Notes: generated by a model not told the origin, from the sequence alone. A stretch of DNA of 64,000 nucleotides from Fragum whitleyi (GCA_948146395.1 OX411546.1:20973158-21037157); one strand, 5' to 3'; shown: positions 34,551-46,235, counted from the stretch's first letter. Numbers and translations are program-made.

Positions 34551-34944
34551 CAGTTAATAACATCGTGAAATTGACAATGTGAACGACTTCGGAATGATTT
34601 TGGAATGAAATTGAATGATTGCGATGAGTAAGCTTTGAGTGAAATTAAAGGGAGGTTATCCGGAATTGATTATTTTGTTCAAGATGAACAAAACTTAGCG
34701 GTATAATTACCTTTTCTTCAAGAACCATGCAGACACTTATAATTTCAATTATGTCAGGGAAATCACAATTTTTTTCTAGCTATATTTATTTTGAATGTAT
34801 TTGTTGAATTTATCTTTAAAAGTTGTTTTGGAGCGTTTTTGAAAGGTTTGAGTGAGTGTTTGGAGTAAATGAATGGAGCGCTGTGTGAGCGCATTAGAAT
34901 GGTTTTGATCGGAATGAAAGTCAATTTCACGGTGTTCTAACCTG
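34551..34944. mobile_element. MITE family A copy 5
   Basis: 394 bp between TA dinucleotides. Ends CAGTTAATAACATCGTGAAA and TTTCACGGTGTTCTAACCTG. Same orientation as copies 1 and 2 (GGAGCGCTGTGTGAGCGCAT near the right end). It lies 560 bp from copy 4 in opposite orientation, so the two could form a very long hairpin. Confidence 0.85.
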
Positions 34945-35639
34945 TATAATCCCAGTTAATATTGCATATTAAATCGTTATACATTGAGTTCGACAAAAGA
35001 TATGTACATAAATGTTAATTGGTAATTATGTCTGAATTCATTTAATGCGTTTTGCAAAAAGATGTTTAGCTCCATGCTTATGTAATATATTTTATATTCG
35101 GATTGCCCTAAGATTTCTGAAGGAAAGGAGCATGATTCCTAATAAAGCCTAGAACTTTAATTGGAACAGCAGAAATCAACCTTGCAATAAAAAGACGATA
35201 ACTGGTGATAAAGTTGATTTGTGCACGTGATCAAGTTGACAGTGAGTCACGTGACAGAATTAGAATTAATCATAAGAATTGATTAAATGGCTTTGATCTA
35301 AGCAAACAGTCTCCGTTCACGGAACAACTTTAATGCTCCTGCAATACACGTCAAATACAATAAACCAAAAGCTTTGAAGTTACACATAAAAATCGTCAAT
35401 GCTTCATAGTCAGATACCCCCTGTGCAAAAAACACACAAAAAACAAAACAAACATATAGGTATCTTATTTGATAATTTGATAATTTAAAAAAAGTCGAAA
35501 ATGGGGAAATAATTCGCAGAAATGCATCTATGGTTATCCACTTGGACAGTATGAGTTGTCTTTTTGTAGTGAACACGAGGTCCAAGTTTCGAGTGGATGC
35601 ATTAAGTAATAACAACAATGTCACAAATGCCGAAATTTT
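34945..35639. other. No gene or matched repeat seen
   Basis: A/T-rich. The minus-strand frame at 35298-35624 has hydrophobic stretches but no recognisable domain and no splice support. I regard it as chance. Confidence 0.45.
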
Positions 35640-37010
35640 TGTACGGTAACGACGAGGATGAGTACGACAACGACGACGACGATATCGACGACGATACCAA
35701 GGCTACAATCAGGAGCCCTCGACGACTCAACGAAATAGACATTGGGGAATAAGAAGGGCGCAGGCATAAAAGCGCATCGTTTCGCAATTGGATGTGAATG
35801 ACGTCACAAGCACCAGAAATACGTTGAGTTAAACAAAATCAACGCAATCTACATTAAAACTCATCTTCACAAGTCAATGGGGGTATCGAATCGATAGCTT
35901 CTTCTCGATTAGATAAGTAAAACGTTCGTAGCCTTGGTTCGACAAGATGCTTCAAACTTGGCATATTATCATTTGATAACAAAACGTGTTTCACCGCATT
36001 TAATTGTCAAATAACATTAAATGCCCAAAACTTCTCCATATACTATCGGAAAGAATAACTGACATATGCTTTTCTTCGACTGTATTGATCGAAGAACCGC
36101 CATAATTTATTGATTGAATGGAGTTTAACGCCGCTTTCAACATTATTTCAGTTATATCGCGGCGGCCGAAGCACCTAACAATGGTTTCCTGGTATTTCTC
36201 TCACCAGTACAACCACCATATTCTTTCCTAGCCTCCAGCTACTATCTCACATAGGTCTACGATTATCAACAAAGAGACAAATAGTCGGAAAGAGTGAGTG
36301 CCGCCGTCGGGGATCGAACCCGGGACCTCTAGATTGACAGTCCGACGCGCTACCAACTGCGCTATGACGGCGGCTAAGAACCGCCAGAAGCCGAATAACC
36401 TAAAACTGACCAAAAGAAAATTTCGATTGATATACTTTCCAATTTACCGGAAAGACCGAGCGTTGTAAAACCTTCGTAACCTTGGTTCGACAAGATGCTT
36501 AAAACTTTGCATAAAATCAGTTGATAACAAAACTCGTTTCACCGCGTTTTGTTCTCAAATTATATCATATGCCCAAAAGTTCTCCTTAGACCGGATCGGT
36601 AAGAATAACCGACATCTGCTTTTCTTCGACCGTATTGACCGAAGAACCGCCAAAAGCCGAATAACAAAGAGCTGACCCAAAATCAAAATTACGTGTGATA
36701 TACTTTCCAATTTACCGGAAAGACCGATCGATGTAAAACGTTCGTATACTTGGTTCGACAAGATGATTGAAAATGGCATATTATCATTTGATAACAAAAC
36801 GCGTTTAAATGCGTTTTGTTGTCAAATTATATCATATGCCCAAAAGTTCTACATAGACCGGATCGGTAAGAATAACCGACATCTGCTTTTCTTCGACCGT
36901 ATTGACCGAAGAACCGCCAAAAGCCGAATTACCTAAATCTGACCAAAAATCACAATTACGATTGATATACTTAAATTTACCGGAAAGACCAAGCTGTATT
37001 CCGAATGACC
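35640..37010 (+). repeat. Family L element with about 3 tandem units of about 268 bp
   Basis: The lead region has (GAC)-rich text and GGGCGCAGGCATAAAAGCGC ... ATGACGTCACAA, matching 63340-63425. CTTGGTTCGACAAGATG then recurs at about 35933, 36481 and 36749. Units 2 and 3 are about 268 bp apart. Units 1 and 2 are 548 bp apart because a 273-bp SINE plus its duplicated target sits in unit 1. Each unit carries ATAACAAAACGCGTTT-type text, CCGACATCTGCTTTTCTTCG and AAGAACCGCCAAAAGCCGAA. Confidence 0.8.
36103..36375 (-). repeat. SINE family F copy with 11-bp target duplication
   Basis: Complete minus-strand SINE of 273 bp. The head (minus) is GCCGCCGTCATAGCGCAGTT GGTAGCGCG, with B box GGGTTCGATCCCC and a tRNA-like loop CTGTCAA (anticodon GTC if folded as tRNA). 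The target AAGAACCGCCA stands on both sides (36092-36102, 36376-36386) and occurs once in the neighbouring array units. It is a retroposed SINE, not a tRNA gene. Confidence 0.92.
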
Positions 37011-37358
37011 AAGGCTAAAGAATTCTTCGAAAACAGCCGGGTTTAAAGGTAACTGCCAAATGGAAAGGATATACGAGACAGAGGCAAAATTTTAATCTTT
37101 AAAGCTAAAAAGAGATACTGTTATATTGGGTCTTTAAATGTCGGGGGTCCAATAAATGCGTGTTTCATTCGTGTTTAAATCCAAGAGGCTAATTAAGGTC
37201 TCTAAAAGCGGGCCCAGAAAACAAATTCCACACAGACTTTTTGTCTCCTACGAATTTAATCTCAGGATGTTGCGTGATGTTTTTTTTCTTTTTTGGATTT
37301 CGTTTTATTCTTTTCCTAGTCATATTTATTTCTATTTTACAAGGTAATTTTATCCACT

Positions 37359-37442
37359 ATCTTCGCAAGCCAAGGGTTCTAGCTTCAGTATGTTCCTAAG
37401 AACATAAGGATTGGAGCTAGAACCCTTGGCTTGCGAAGATGC
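37359..37442. mobile_element. Foldback MITE family C copy 3
   Basis: ATCTTCGCAAGCCAAGGGTT CTAGCTTCAG ... TGGAGCTAGAACCCTTGGCT TGCGAAGATG. The stem is perfect over its outer 25 or so bases. No convincing 9-bp duplication here. Confidence 0.75.
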
Positions 37443-37499
37443 GCCTATATAAAATTGTTAAATATTAATAAGATATTACGAGGAGAAAGAACAAAATAA

Positions 37500-37742
37500 T
37501 TGAGCCAGTGCGTAACATTTTCAACAAGTTCAAATGTGCGCAAAGCAAAGCTTCTGGCAAGCCTGTGTGGCTGCACAGGCTGGCCAGAACTTTTACTAAG
37601 CGCTATATATATAGACAAGGTCTTAATCCATCTTTATGCACTCAGCATATTTTATTATTGCATTGTGTCGTTGTCAACGCTACGCAACGTTTGTACCTCG
37701 CGCAGATGGGAAATTGTTCGAAATGTCACGCACTGGCTCAAT
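37500..37742. repeat. Foldback element family E copy 2
   Basis: TTGAGCCAGTGCGTAACATT at the left and AAATGTCACGCACTGGCTCA A at the right. Centre AGCCTGTGTGGCTGCACAGG CT. Two overlapping plus-strand frames across it are incidental. Confidence 0.8.
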
Positions 37743-37816
37743 TGTGTGTTTCGATATGCCTATATGTACTTGCTATAGTTTTGCACTTACTCTTTGATTT
37801 GATTTTGTTTCCTAAG

Positions 37817-37992
37817 TTATAGATCCACAACTTTAAGTGAGTGTTCAAAGGTCAATTTTGTCTATACAGTGAATATAGTGTTTTAGTCTCCCTCCTAAGT
37901 TATAGGTCCACAACTTTCAGTGATTGTTAAAATGTCAATTTTGTCTAAACAGTGTATCGACAAAATTGACCTTTGATAACGTATAGGTTCAT
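37817..37992. repeat. Foldback family D copy with duplicated left arm
   Basis: TAAGTTATAGATCCACAACT TTAAGTGAGTG ... GTCAATTTTGTCTATACAGT G is followed by a second, similar left arm (37898 on) and then the complement CGACAAAATTGACCTTTGAT AACG. The arm was duplicated, as in family V copy 2. Confidence 0.65.
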
Positions 37993-37999
37993 GTTATGT

Positions 38000-39486
38000 T
38001 ACATTTCATAAATCATGCATCTACCATGAAATTCAAATCACCATTATTTTTTTTATATTTGCATCTTAGGCCAAGGGGTGAATTGCACGTTGCACAGTAC
38101 TTATCAAATATACAAAGGCCCGCTTGTAATCCGGCTACTCCAGGCTCTCAAAAGCGTTTTTTCTTCAGTTTTTGCGTACTCAAAAAGCGGATGCTCGAAG
38201 AGGAATGAAATAAGAAAACCCCTTTGTCACATATTTCGTCCATGTATAAAGCGATCATTTTGTCATTGGACGGAGCCTAAAGACACGGCGTATTCTTAAA
38301 TTTATTTCACACTAGTTTAATAATGCTTGCATAAGCTCTGTGCTACCGGTACTAATTTTAGCCAATATAAAGGGTCTCGCTGCGGGACAAGACTTTAGAC
38401 TTTTTTTGTAGATATTCATATAAGATAAATTGTAAAATCGTATACTTAGTCAAAAAGTTTAGCAACACTTGATATTTTTCACTAAATATTTTCTGAAGCA
38501 GATACATGTATATTCTAGTTGAATGAAGCAAAACATTGAGTTCAATCTCTAAGCAATATATTTATGCTTTTGTTTTGTTCCAATGGCGGCTCTACAAAAC
38601 ATAGCCAAAACGAGGGCACAACGGGGCAGATATAAAAAGTCACAGTCGGTCATTTTTTGTCCAGCTTTCGGCTTTGCTTTTCAATGCAACGCAGTCTAGA
38701 GTGACTAGCATTTAAGCAAGCGTTATCTTTGGTAATTGGCTGTCTTTCATACCAAAACGAGCTATACATGACGTGGCAGATTTCAAATTGAAGTAATCAT
38801 GGGGAGGTTCATGAGCCACATTTCTCGTCTTTTACACCATTAGCGTCTTAGAAAACTAATAATACAGAAATGCCGTTATGTGATCCTCCTCCATTAATAG
38901 CCCGGTCACTATTCTATTTGATGGTTTGGGCGACTTTCTTTGAGTTGTTTTAGTACTCATTTAAGGTGATGAAAAGTGTAAACTTCAGACTGACATTGAT
39001 TTGCAAATTGGAACTATCGACGCAAAACGCCTAAAACCTCACGTTACGCTATGATGACGATCTGCAATGTAAACTTTCTCGATTCGGAGAGCCAGTCGAT
39101 AAGCTCATCGCTCAGGCACCGATTCACTAAATTGATATCAATGCAGTCTGTTTTACAAAACAACCAAAAGTGTTGCAAAACTTTTTTGACTATGTTTATA
39201 TTTGGATAGATGATTTAAAGTTCCATTTTAAATTCTTGTAACCTTTGTCTACACTAAGTCAGGAATAAGCTCGCGCTTTGTGAGAAAAGTCTACACATTT
39301 AATGTCAAATTGCAGGTGTACTTCAAACTAGTTAATTAACAGTAATTTAACTATTTGTGTATTCTTAGTTTTTTCAGTGGTAAATACCTCAGCTGCTTTT
39401 GGTGTAAACTTTTCTTTTATACTAAAGTTACCTAGTTTACGTCAGAAATGTTACCATGCGCTGAAATGAACCATGTAACGTTTGAG
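38000..39486. other. No gene or matched repeat seen
   Basis: Mostly low-complexity A/T with short frames only (for example 37996-38208), none with a domain I recognise. Slightly less A/T-rich around 38580-39130. Confidence 0.45.
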
Positions 39487-39626
39487 TTAGTGGACCCGTA
39501 ATAGTTCCACAACATTTAGGGACTTATGATCTTTCACAATGTTAACCGAGGTTTCCTAATGAAATCATTTTGAAACCTTAGCCAAAAAGTTCACTACTTG
39601 CGAAACTATTACGGGTCCACTACCTT
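39487..39626. mobile_element. Foldback MITE family B copy 1
   Basis: TAGTGGACCCGTAATAGTTC C ... GAAACTATTACGGGTCCACTA, with the inner GTTAACCGAGGTTTCCTAAT text. TTAA follows on the right. One inner arm is deleted relative to copies 2 and 3. Confidence 0.75.
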
Positions 39627-40138
39627 AATGCATAATCGTAGCCAATTACCTGGAAGGTCTCTTTTCGTGTGACGGGCACAGATGCTTCTGTTTCTCACAG
39701 CTGCATCAATAACACGGGAAGTATGCACCTATGCATTTCCTGATACCGTCAACAGACATCCTTCATCTGAAGTATTTGGATATAATGAACAGATAATACT
39801 TATAATCCTCATTTTTGAAATTTGATTTTCGAATTCTGCGCATGTCCACACGTAGGCCGCCGAGAGAATCTCAAAAAGACATTTTAACAAATTTTGATTT
39901 TTTTAAAACTGTAAAGGTGCCAAAATAGCGACACATGCATTAAACTGAGGATTTATGGTAAAGAGATATCCAAGAATTTGAAACGAGCATCTGGTTCTGT
40001 TAAAGTGGGTTGGGTTTCGTACTTTTCGAAGAGCGCCGGTATTTCAAATAAATACACATAAATGATTCAAAAAGATATCGAAGTCAAAAATGCACATACG
40101 GTCCGATTAAACTATTTAATTGTTCAAACTATTTTTGG

Positions 40139-40303
40139 TTAAGGTAGTGGACTCGTGATAGTTCCACAACATTTCGGAACGCATGATCTTTCACAGTGTT
40201 AACCGAGGTTTCCTAATGAAAATCATTAGGAAATCTCGGCTAACACTGTTTAAGTTTATAATTTCCGAAATGTTGCCGAAATACTACGGTTCCACTACCT
40301 TAA
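40139..40303. mobile_element. Foldback MITE family B copy 2
   Basis: TTAAGGTAGTGGACTCGTGA ... ACGGTTCCACTACCTTAA with inner arms AACCGAGGTTTCCTAATGA and CATTAGGAAATCTCGGCTAA. About 165 bp, TTAA at both edges. Confidence 0.8.
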
Positions 40304-40719
40304 CAGAGATGACACCTCATTCAATTTTCAATCTAACAGCTTTCTGAAAGAAACAAAAACAGCTTTCTGAAAAGAATAAAACAAAAAAGAATCCTAAGTC
40401 TACTTTTGGTCTGAGCAGAGGTACAAATAAGAGGGGGTGATGACACTCTTAAAATGTTTTTCTCATCGATCCCCTATGTTGTAGACATTCATATAAATCG
40501 TCTCGACGAGACGATTCCAATGAGTGCCGACAATATAGGATTTGTGCAAGTAAAATTGAAACATTTTTTATTTGAAAACCAAATTACCCCTTCTTTCTAT
40601 AGCTCTGGTCTGAGCACTTCGTTCTCCAAACGGGCATTTTGGTTGTGATGCCTGTGGATACTCACCTAAACCCTTGTCACGCTGAATAAAAACCTTGACA
40701 AAATTGCATTCAACTCAAA

Positions 40720-40890
40720 GTGCTGCAAATACTGGATGCACTTATTGTTGATTTTGAAAATAGAATTCAACTTATTTGATTTTACAAGGAAAGCCATGTG
40801 GTATAGACTTAATTCAGACTTCACAGATGTGCATGCTGATCTTTGTTTATACCTTCTGCTAATAAAAATAGGAACATTACATGATTAGGT
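40720..40890. mobile_element. MITE family H relative, decayed
   Basis: AACTCAAAGTGCTGCAAATA, TTTTACAAGGAAAGCCATGT GG, TGTGCATGCTGATCTTTGTT TATACCT are the reverse-complement text of 5094-5341 in order. The ends are not intact. Confidence 0.5.
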
Positions 40891-41500
40891 TTAAACTATA
40901 TCACAAAGTTAACTTTTGGGTTTAGTAAAGAACAAATTTGTATCTTCTAGAGGCTACAGTTTGGCCCGAACTGAAAGTTGGTCAAAATGTTTGAAAGCTT
41001 TGTAAAAATCACCAGTTCCATTGTTTTTAACTACGACAACAGCATTTTTTTTTTGGCTTTAAGTGAGCGATATAGGACTGCTTTTGTCTTTTTGTTTCCT
41101 GATTGGCAACACAACACAGCATTGTATGGACGAAATCATTCGTCAATTTATTTGTCGGCTACTACGCACCACTTCAGAAACCACTTCACATTTCGGCAAG
41201 TCCAGGGTCATCACTTGATGAGTGTGGCCAATTGGTGACACTCTGACTGGATACCAAACAGTGTTTCCCACGATCTCACCACATCAAATATGCATCGCTC
41301 ATCCTTTAAGAAATAATTGGAGCATTTAGTATAATAATAAGGGCATCAGTCATTCAAATTTGGAAAGAGTATGAATTTGTGGTTTTGGAATACTACTAGT
41401 CGTCATTTCTTTATTTTTTTATTGGTCGCGCACATACTAATTTGCCATCATCAAATCGAATCGTATTAATACTTGGATTTAATTCTACCATAGAGCTAAG

Positions 41501-41777
41501 CCGCCACAATAGCGCAGTTGGTTAGGCATAAGACTTCCAATCTGGAAGTCCCACGTGGGTTCGATCCCAGGTGGCGGCAAATATTCCGACGTTTGTCTCT
41601 CACCAATGGGTAGATAATCGTAAACCTATGTGAGATAGCAGTCGGAGGCTGGGAAAGGGTTTAATGGTAGTACAGGTGAAAGAACTACCAGGAATCCATT
41701 GTTAGGTGCTCCGGCCGCCGCGATATAACTGCGAAATTGTTGAAATCGGCGTAAAACCCATTCAAGCAAACAAACAA
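41501..41777 (+). repeat. SINE family F, complete, 14-bp target duplication
   Basis: 277 bp. The head CCGCCACAATAGCGCAGTTG GTTAGGCATAAGAC has B box GGGTTCGATCCCAG and a tRNA-like loop CTTCCAA (anticodon TCC if folded). The body is GATAATCGTAAACCTATGTG and the tail AAGCAAACAAACAA. Target copies ACCATAGAGCTAAG (41487-41500) and ACCATAGAACTAAG (41778-41791) differ at one base, so the insertion is fairly recent. Confidence 0.92.
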
Positions 41778-41942
41778 ACCATAGAACTAAGTTCTGAATA
41801 GTTACTTGATGACGTCTACATCGTTCCGAATGGTTTATTCACTACCATTCAAACTGTTGTAATCAAAATACATGTATAATACTGTCATATTATTGTATAC
41901 TGTACGAGTATACTGTCATTTAAATACGGTACTTTAGATTAA

Positions 41943-43010
41943 GGTTCATGTAAAGTGTTTGAGACCAAATTTTAAGGACACTTCATTTGCCAAGAAAAAG
42001 CAGTATGTCCAGGTATATTATATATCAAAATGAAGCTATTTATGAGCACAGGCAGTTGAGCAACATAAGACTGTCATGGCTATAGCGGTATAGCCAAAAC
42101 ATTGTGAAAAATGGTCATTTTGTAGAGAACAAGAAACTGCATGACAGTTTTAAAAAAAAGGCTCACATTTGAACAAAGTACAGTCTAAAGTACTATCCAG
42201 GTAGTACTACAGCCGTTGGTATGAAATTCGGGCCCAAAACGTAGTTATGCAAGCAATTAATTTTGACTTATTTTTATAAACAAATATGTCATATATGCCA
42301 TTCTAATTTTGTAAACGTGTACAGTTGTACAATTTATAGTGAGGCGTCAAAGATCAATTTTACATTGAAAATGATAGGCAATAACGGTTTCTCGATACTC
42401 ACATAAACTTGCGGAACTATAGTTTAGTGTAAGGTATGGTGTGTTATCACAACATAAATGGACATAAATAGCTAATATACATGTAAGGTCGTTTAGCAAT
42501 ATATCAATTTCTATTCCGCAGAATGACGAATATACATTAATTTTTTACAGATCATTGAATTAAAAAACTATAGTTTGAAATAAATCGCAGAAAGTAATTC
42601 ACAATGTTATGGTGTGATGTTGCACCATACCTAACTCTATTTTGAAAACAGACCAAACCGGTTTGACATGTATGTTGACAAAATAAATGGAATTTAATTG
42701 TTTCAAAAGAGCCTTTTGAGACTGAGTTTTATATCAACGTTTGTAGTACTACCTGGATAGTACTTTAGAATGTACTTTGTTAAAATATGGGGCAATTTCA
42801 TCCAACTGCCATGCAGTTGCTTGTTCTGTACAAAATGACCCTTTTCCACAATGTTTTGGCTATAACGCTATAGCTATAGCGGTCTTATGTTGCTTAACTG
42901 CTTGTGCTCATGAATACCTACATTTTGATATATAATATACCTGGACATTTAGCCATTTCTCGGCTAATGAAGTGTCCTAAACATTGGGTCTCAAACACTT
43001 TACATGAACC
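41943..43010. mobile_element. 1.07-kb element with about 270-bp terminal inverted repeats and TTAA flanks
   Basis: Left arm 41943 to about 42215 begins GGTTCATGTAAAGTGTTTGA GACC. The right arm, about 42745-43010, ends with its complement. Internal landmarks pair in order: TCCAGGTATATTATATATCA with TGATATATAATATACCTGGA, and AGTACTATCCAGGTAGTACT with AGTACTACCTGGATAGTACT. TTAA lies on both sides (41939-41942, 43011-43014). The 530-bp middle is non-coding and partly self-complementary (AAGGTATGGTGTG / GCACCATACCT). Transcripts through it would form long hairpin RNA. Confidence 0.85.
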
Positions 43011-43404
43011 TTAAGACAAGACAAACGTTATACCAAATATCGCAACCTATTTAATCGTAAGGATTTCAAATGTTACAAGAGAAAACATATGTATATATAA
43101 GTAAACTAAGAAATGATATTATTTGATCCTTAGTGATCTTCGTTTTCAGGGCATTGTCTAATTGCAACTAGTTGATATTTGTTTTAGTTGTTTGTTGTTT
43201 TCCCAAAAAAAAAGACGACTGGCTTTATCTCCTTTTATAAATCTTCACGTAGTCATGTAGCTGCAGAATAATTCATACTTTGTATGGTGTTTTATTCCCA
43301 CAAGTGAGCTTAATTTAAAATATCCCACATTCCTTCAACACCCCTACGCTTCCTGTTTATCCGGACACGGTTGTAATGTCATGGGTTTCAAGTTCATTAC
43401 AATC

Positions 43405-43665
43405 ATTTTTGTTTTGAATGGGTTTTACGCCGCTTTCAACAATATCGCGGCGGTCGGAGCACCTAACAATGAATTCCTGGTATTTCTTTCACATGTACCA
43501 CCATTACACCCTTTCCTAGCCTCCTACTGCTATCTCACATAGGTTTACAATTATCTACCTATTGGTGAGATACAAACGTCGGAAAGGATACCGCCACCGG
43601 GGATCGAACCCATCAACTTCCAGATTGGAAGTATCATGCCTAACCAACTGCGCTATGGTGGCGGC
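43405..43665 (-). repeat. SINE family F, complete, perfect 11-bp target duplication
   Basis: 261-bp minus-strand copy: tail GGGTTTTACGCCGCTTTCAA, body ACCTAACAATGAATTCCTGG, head B box GGGGATCGAACCC and A-box complement CCAACTGCGCTATGGTGGCG G. TCATTACAATC stands at 43394-43404 and 43666-43676 without mismatch, which marks it as one of the younger insertions. Confidence 0.93.
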
Positions 43666-44095
43666 TCATTACAATCGTACAGCCAATCTACATATGTAAA
43701 GACACTGCGTTTAAAAGATGCTAAATGATCCTCATACTGATTATAAATCATAAGAAATTAAACACGTTCACTCTCGTTGGTTTAACGCAACATAATCAAG
43801 CTTCGGTGAAAGGTCTTTTCGCAAAGAATTCCCATCATCAAATTGGTCATTTACGAGTGACGCAATCCTGGATCTTTACCAAGGAAGAACCACTAAAATG
43901 TGTTCCTTGTAGTGCCAAATCTCCTATATAGCGTGTTAATATCATATTGACTTTTAATAGTCAGTTCAAGAAACTTTAATATGAAAATTGTCAAATATTT
44001 GCTGCAAGTTGTCTGTGTTGAAGCAATAATTGCTTAAAAATACAAAAACACGTTCTTTACAAAAAAAGAAAACTCTCAGTTTTAATCGTAAATGA

Positions 44096-44341
44096 TATGG
44101 GCCTGTGCCTGACATTTCCATCAATTTCATACGTGTGCAAGGTAGAAACTTTGAGCTGTGTAGACAACTACACAATGCTATAAGAATATATTCTGACCGC
44201 CTTTGGAGCGATTAAAACCTTACCTATAAAAAAAGTGCATAGTGAAGATTCTGGTCAGACTGTGCGGCTGCACAGTCTGGCCAGAATCTTTGCTTTGCGC
44301 ACATGTGAAATTGTTGGAAATGTCATGCACAGGCTCATATA
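44096..44341. repeat. Foldback element family E copy 3
   Basis: TATGGGCCTGTGCCTGACAT TTCC ... GGAAATGTCATGCACAGGCT CATA. The central stem AAGATTCTGGTCAGACTGTG CGG / CACAGTCTGGCCAGAATCTT is nearly perfect. Confidence 0.8.
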
Positions 44342-45377
44342 ACGATTTCCAAATCCTTCTCAGCAAGGCTTACCAATTATTATCCCCCATCTACATTCTT
44401 ATAAATCCATATCAATTTGAATATTCCAATTGAGTAACTTGCCTATGGGGGTGGCTTTCTATTCGGGGAGAGCCGATTGGGTAGGTTTGTACTCTGCATT
44501 GACCTTTTTATAAATTTCGCCGAAGATGTTTACTATCTTTTTTAACAAATCATAAAATAACATGTACATATCTAAAAAAAAATAACGTCCAATAGAATAT
44601 AAAATCATAATCATTCTATATAAACTGATCGTACGAAGAAAACTGTATGCAATAGTACGATAACAGCAAAAATAATTTTCACTTCTAGCTCTGTCACTCG
44701 TGAAAATATAGGTTTTTGTTGATAACTCAATGAAATATATATCGATCTTACACCGGAACAAGTAATTTTCCTCTCCATCTTTCACTTTCATGGACATTCC
44801 AAAGTATATTAGAAGGAATAAATCTTAAATGTGAAGTTTAAATTTCGGGAAAATTATCAGACGAGCACGAAAAAAGTTGAATAACCTTTGGCCCTGGTCA
44901 ACAAACGACAAAACAGGACATAACGACATAGTCCAGCAAAGTCAAGTGGTCGTTGTACTTAAACATGAGTAGCGCACGTCCATCAGATCAAACGTTTATC
45001 CCTTGTGGTCGACCTTGTACATTATGTATTAGATAAAATGGTTACCAGTTTTTATGACGCTTTGTGCTGTCAGAGATCATTTACTGGATAGATTCTGAGA
45101 GAAATTCCAGCAAGGAATGTGAGCTGGTAAAGTTTTCGATATATATTTTTTTAATCTAAGTTGCAAAGACAATCTTGCCTTAATTTTTTTAAGGAATTAG
45201 AGAACTTGGCGCGGTAAGTAACTTGATATTCAAATTTTCAATCCCTCTTATTTAAGCGACAGTTCGGAGAACTTCGACTAAAATATTTCTCTTTTTTGTA
45301 GTAGATTACAAGAACGAGTTTAAGTTAGGACAGATCCAAAGGAGAATAAGTTTTCGTTCCTGTTGTATATGCACATG

Positions 45378-45451
45378 TTTAAGTAAGTGAGTCAAGGTCA
45401 ATTTTCTCTATACAGGTATAGAGAAAATTGACCCTTGATCACTCACTTAAA
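45378..45451. repeat. Foldback family D, compact perfect hairpin
   Basis: TTTAAGTAAGTGAGTCAAGG TCAATTTTCTCTATACA pairs with TATAGAGAAAATTGACCCTT GATCACTCACTTAAA almost base for base. Confidence 0.8.
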
Positions 45452-45890
45452 CTTGTAAATCTATAAATATTTGTTAAACGGTATTGTTTATGAGCAATCA
45501 ACAAATTCACCAAATGATCGAACAAGCTTCATTTAATTTCTTACGTGCAGCGTTATTTCTTCAGTTCATTTACCTAGAAACGTTTATTATATTTCCTGTA
45601 TATTTTGCTCAATGTCGATGAATTATATTGTCAATCCGTACTATCGTCAATCGTGCATGGGCGATATCGAAATTTTAATAATATATTGAAAAAAATAACA
45701 TTTGGTTCAAAGAAATTCAGTCAAAAAAGCGGACACGATAGGCAAACAAAACGATCTGGCATCAGTGCGTGGGAACTTGGAAAACTTTCAAGAACATTTT
45801 ATGAGAATATTTACTTGAAGTAGAAAAGTTAAGCAGGTGTTTTGGTAATTTATAGAGCTACAAATAGGGGGGGGGGGGGTATTTTGGATT

Positions 45891-46235
45891 TCAATTTTAA
45901 ATTTTTCACAAGTCCTTGCCACAACCTTATGTTGTGCGTACTCATGTTGTGCGTCTCGCTAAGACAATTCAAATGATTACAATATTGGGTTTCACTGAGA
46001 AATAAAGTTTTGTAGACTGCTATTACACGTACCACTGAAAAGATACTTCTTTGTTTTTTTAAAAAAATTTGAATTTTTCACAAGTCCTTGCCACAACCTT
46101 ATGTTGTGCGTACTCATGTTGTGCGTCTCGCTAAGACAATTCAAATGATTACAATATTGGGTTTCTGAGAAATAAAGTTTTGTAGACTGCTATTACACGT
46201 ACCACTGAAAAGATACTTCTTTGTTTTTTTAAAAA
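45891..46235 (+). repeat. Recent tandem duplication, period 172 bp
   Basis: ATTTTTCACAAGTCCTTGCC occurs at 45901 and 46073, and the following ~160 bp are nearly identical. The clearest difference is a 3-base deletion in the second copy (TTTCACTGAG versus TTTCTGAG). Each unit holds two TATGTTGTGCGT[A/C]-like words. Confidence 0.9.

Noticed and set aside
35298..35787. Minus-strand frames with hydrophobic segments as a possible receptor exon
   Set aside because: They are on the opposite strand to the gene, no seven-helix pattern is visible, and part overlaps GAC-rich repeat text.
41500..41578. tRNA gene (Gly-like anticodon TCC)
   Set aside because: It is the head of a 277-bp SINE with body, tail and a 14-bp target duplication. 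The D arm and acceptor are imperfect. The same applies to the Asp-like head at 36293-36375.
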